From positions 46,125 to 110,124 of the forward strand of contig NZ_FMYB01000010.1 in the NCBI RefSeq assembly GCF_900104155.1: a DNA stretch of 64,000 nt, given 5' to 3'. The stretch comes from Butyrivibrio sp. INlla16 (GTDB lineage Bacteria > Bacillota > Clostridia > Lachnospirales > Lachnospiraceae). The position numbers and the translations under genes were made by a program. Under the pieces are notes generated by a model that was given only the letters and a program-made list of their open reading frames with translations, was not told where the DNA came from and searched no databases. Numbering within the stretch: position 1 is the stretch's first letter; each line of letters starts with the position of its first letter. Positions 63,727-64,000 of the stretch are shown one piece after another.

Positions 63727-64000
63727 TCACTCCTGATTTAGGCCTATTTTTTCCAGATAGAGCGCATCACAGGAGGTTATTTCTGTATTCCATCTGCGAC
63801 TGCGGAGTTTGGTAGATATCTCTACCTGCTCGATTGTATCAAACCACTGCAGCTGCAGATATAAAGGTGTATTGTTGACCCAGGTTCTTAGCTTTTTGGT
63901 GGTCTTGAGATCTTCGCTCTTTAAGTTCCCGCTGTTGATCTCGTTGTCGAGAACTGCCTTGAGCTTGCGTATTTCTTCGCTGAAATATTCGTAGTAGCAC
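63727..64000 (-). mobile_element. 3' end of an insertion-sequence transposase gene
   Basis: An open frame enters from the right edge and stops at 63727-63729, giving 90 residues. The sequence includes KLRTWVNNTPLYLQLQWFDTIEQ and TKLRSRRWNTEITSCDALYLEKIGL. It looks like the end of a DDE-type transposase, perhaps of the IS1634/IS4 group; this is recognised by eye with moderate certainty. The rest of the element lies outside the window, so terminal repeats cannot be checked. It explains the lost 5' end of the 62448 gene. Confidence 0.55.

Noticed and set aside
1..64000. CRISPR arrays, tRNA and rRNA genes
   Set aside because: No regular direct repeats with unique spacers, no cloverleaf with TTCGA-type loops and no rRNA-like conserved stretches were seen by eye.

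Overview
The window is about 64 kb of a moderately AT-rich, gene-dense Firmicutes chromosome. A rumen or gut Lachnospiraceae of the Butyrivibrio/Lachnospira type is my best guess. The guess rests on the GlgC-GlgD pair, the cmk-ispH-rpsA block, the BaiN-like flavoprotein, secreted proteins with Ig-like (Big_2) and BspA-type leucine-rich repeats, a DUF4860 pseudopilin-like gene, several chemoreceptors, and strong AGGAGG ribosome binding sites with TTGACA/TATAAT-type promoters. I saw no rRNA, tRNA or CRISPR array. The only mobile-element trace is the 3' end of a transposase gene at the right edge.

Layout. 0-4 kb: cell-surface polysaccharide O-acylation operon (two SGNH-like proteins, an anchored protein, an MBOAT acyltransferase). 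4-12 kb: PhoH/PIN ATPase, an orphan TRAP-type binding lipoprotein, a cytosolic chemoreceptor-like coiled coil, a CPBP protease and a chemoreceptor. 12-15.5 kb: membrane glycosyltransferase genes, with a GT2 and a GtrA piece that look like one gene joined across an internal deletion. 15.5-24 kb: HerA-like ATPase, HU, a PurF-like protein without its catalytic cysteine, GlgD/GlgC, a sugar-type binding lipoprotein and a CAP-domain protein. 24-31 kb: CheR with a secreted lysozyme-LRR protein, a LytTR-DUF3021 pair, and a two-gene surface-protein operon whose first gene is broken and has a LytTR-type direct repeat upstream. 31-36 kb: rpsA, ispH, cmk, BaiN-like, TetR. 37-45 kb: purine permease, chemoreceptor, and the glycolytic block gap-pgk-tpiA-tpiA with two triosephosphate isomerases. 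45-49 kb: a stand-alone dCache sensor, a PHP phosphatase and a dCache chemoreceptor. 49-56 kb: a forward-strand operon of degenerate GGDEF protein, ECF-like sigma factor, membrane transglutaminase, GspF-like platform protein, four pseudopilin-like proteins and a GGDEF-REC protein. 56-64 kb: secreted transglutaminase, LRR and Ig-like proteins, several of them broken, ending at the transposase remnant.

Themes. The housekeeping genes are intact, while nearly every damaged gene is secreted or makes cell-surface polysaccharide. This suggests fast turnover of the cell surface, or in part sequencing error in short homopolymers. The strongest candidate for a little-described system is the sigma-transglutaminase-GspF-pseudopilin operon at 49.3-56.1 kb, which has no adjacent ATPase or prepilin peptidase. 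Second is the LytTR-type site at 31.2 kb with a LytTR regulator 3.3 kb away. Domain calls come from reading the sequence and were not checked by database search.
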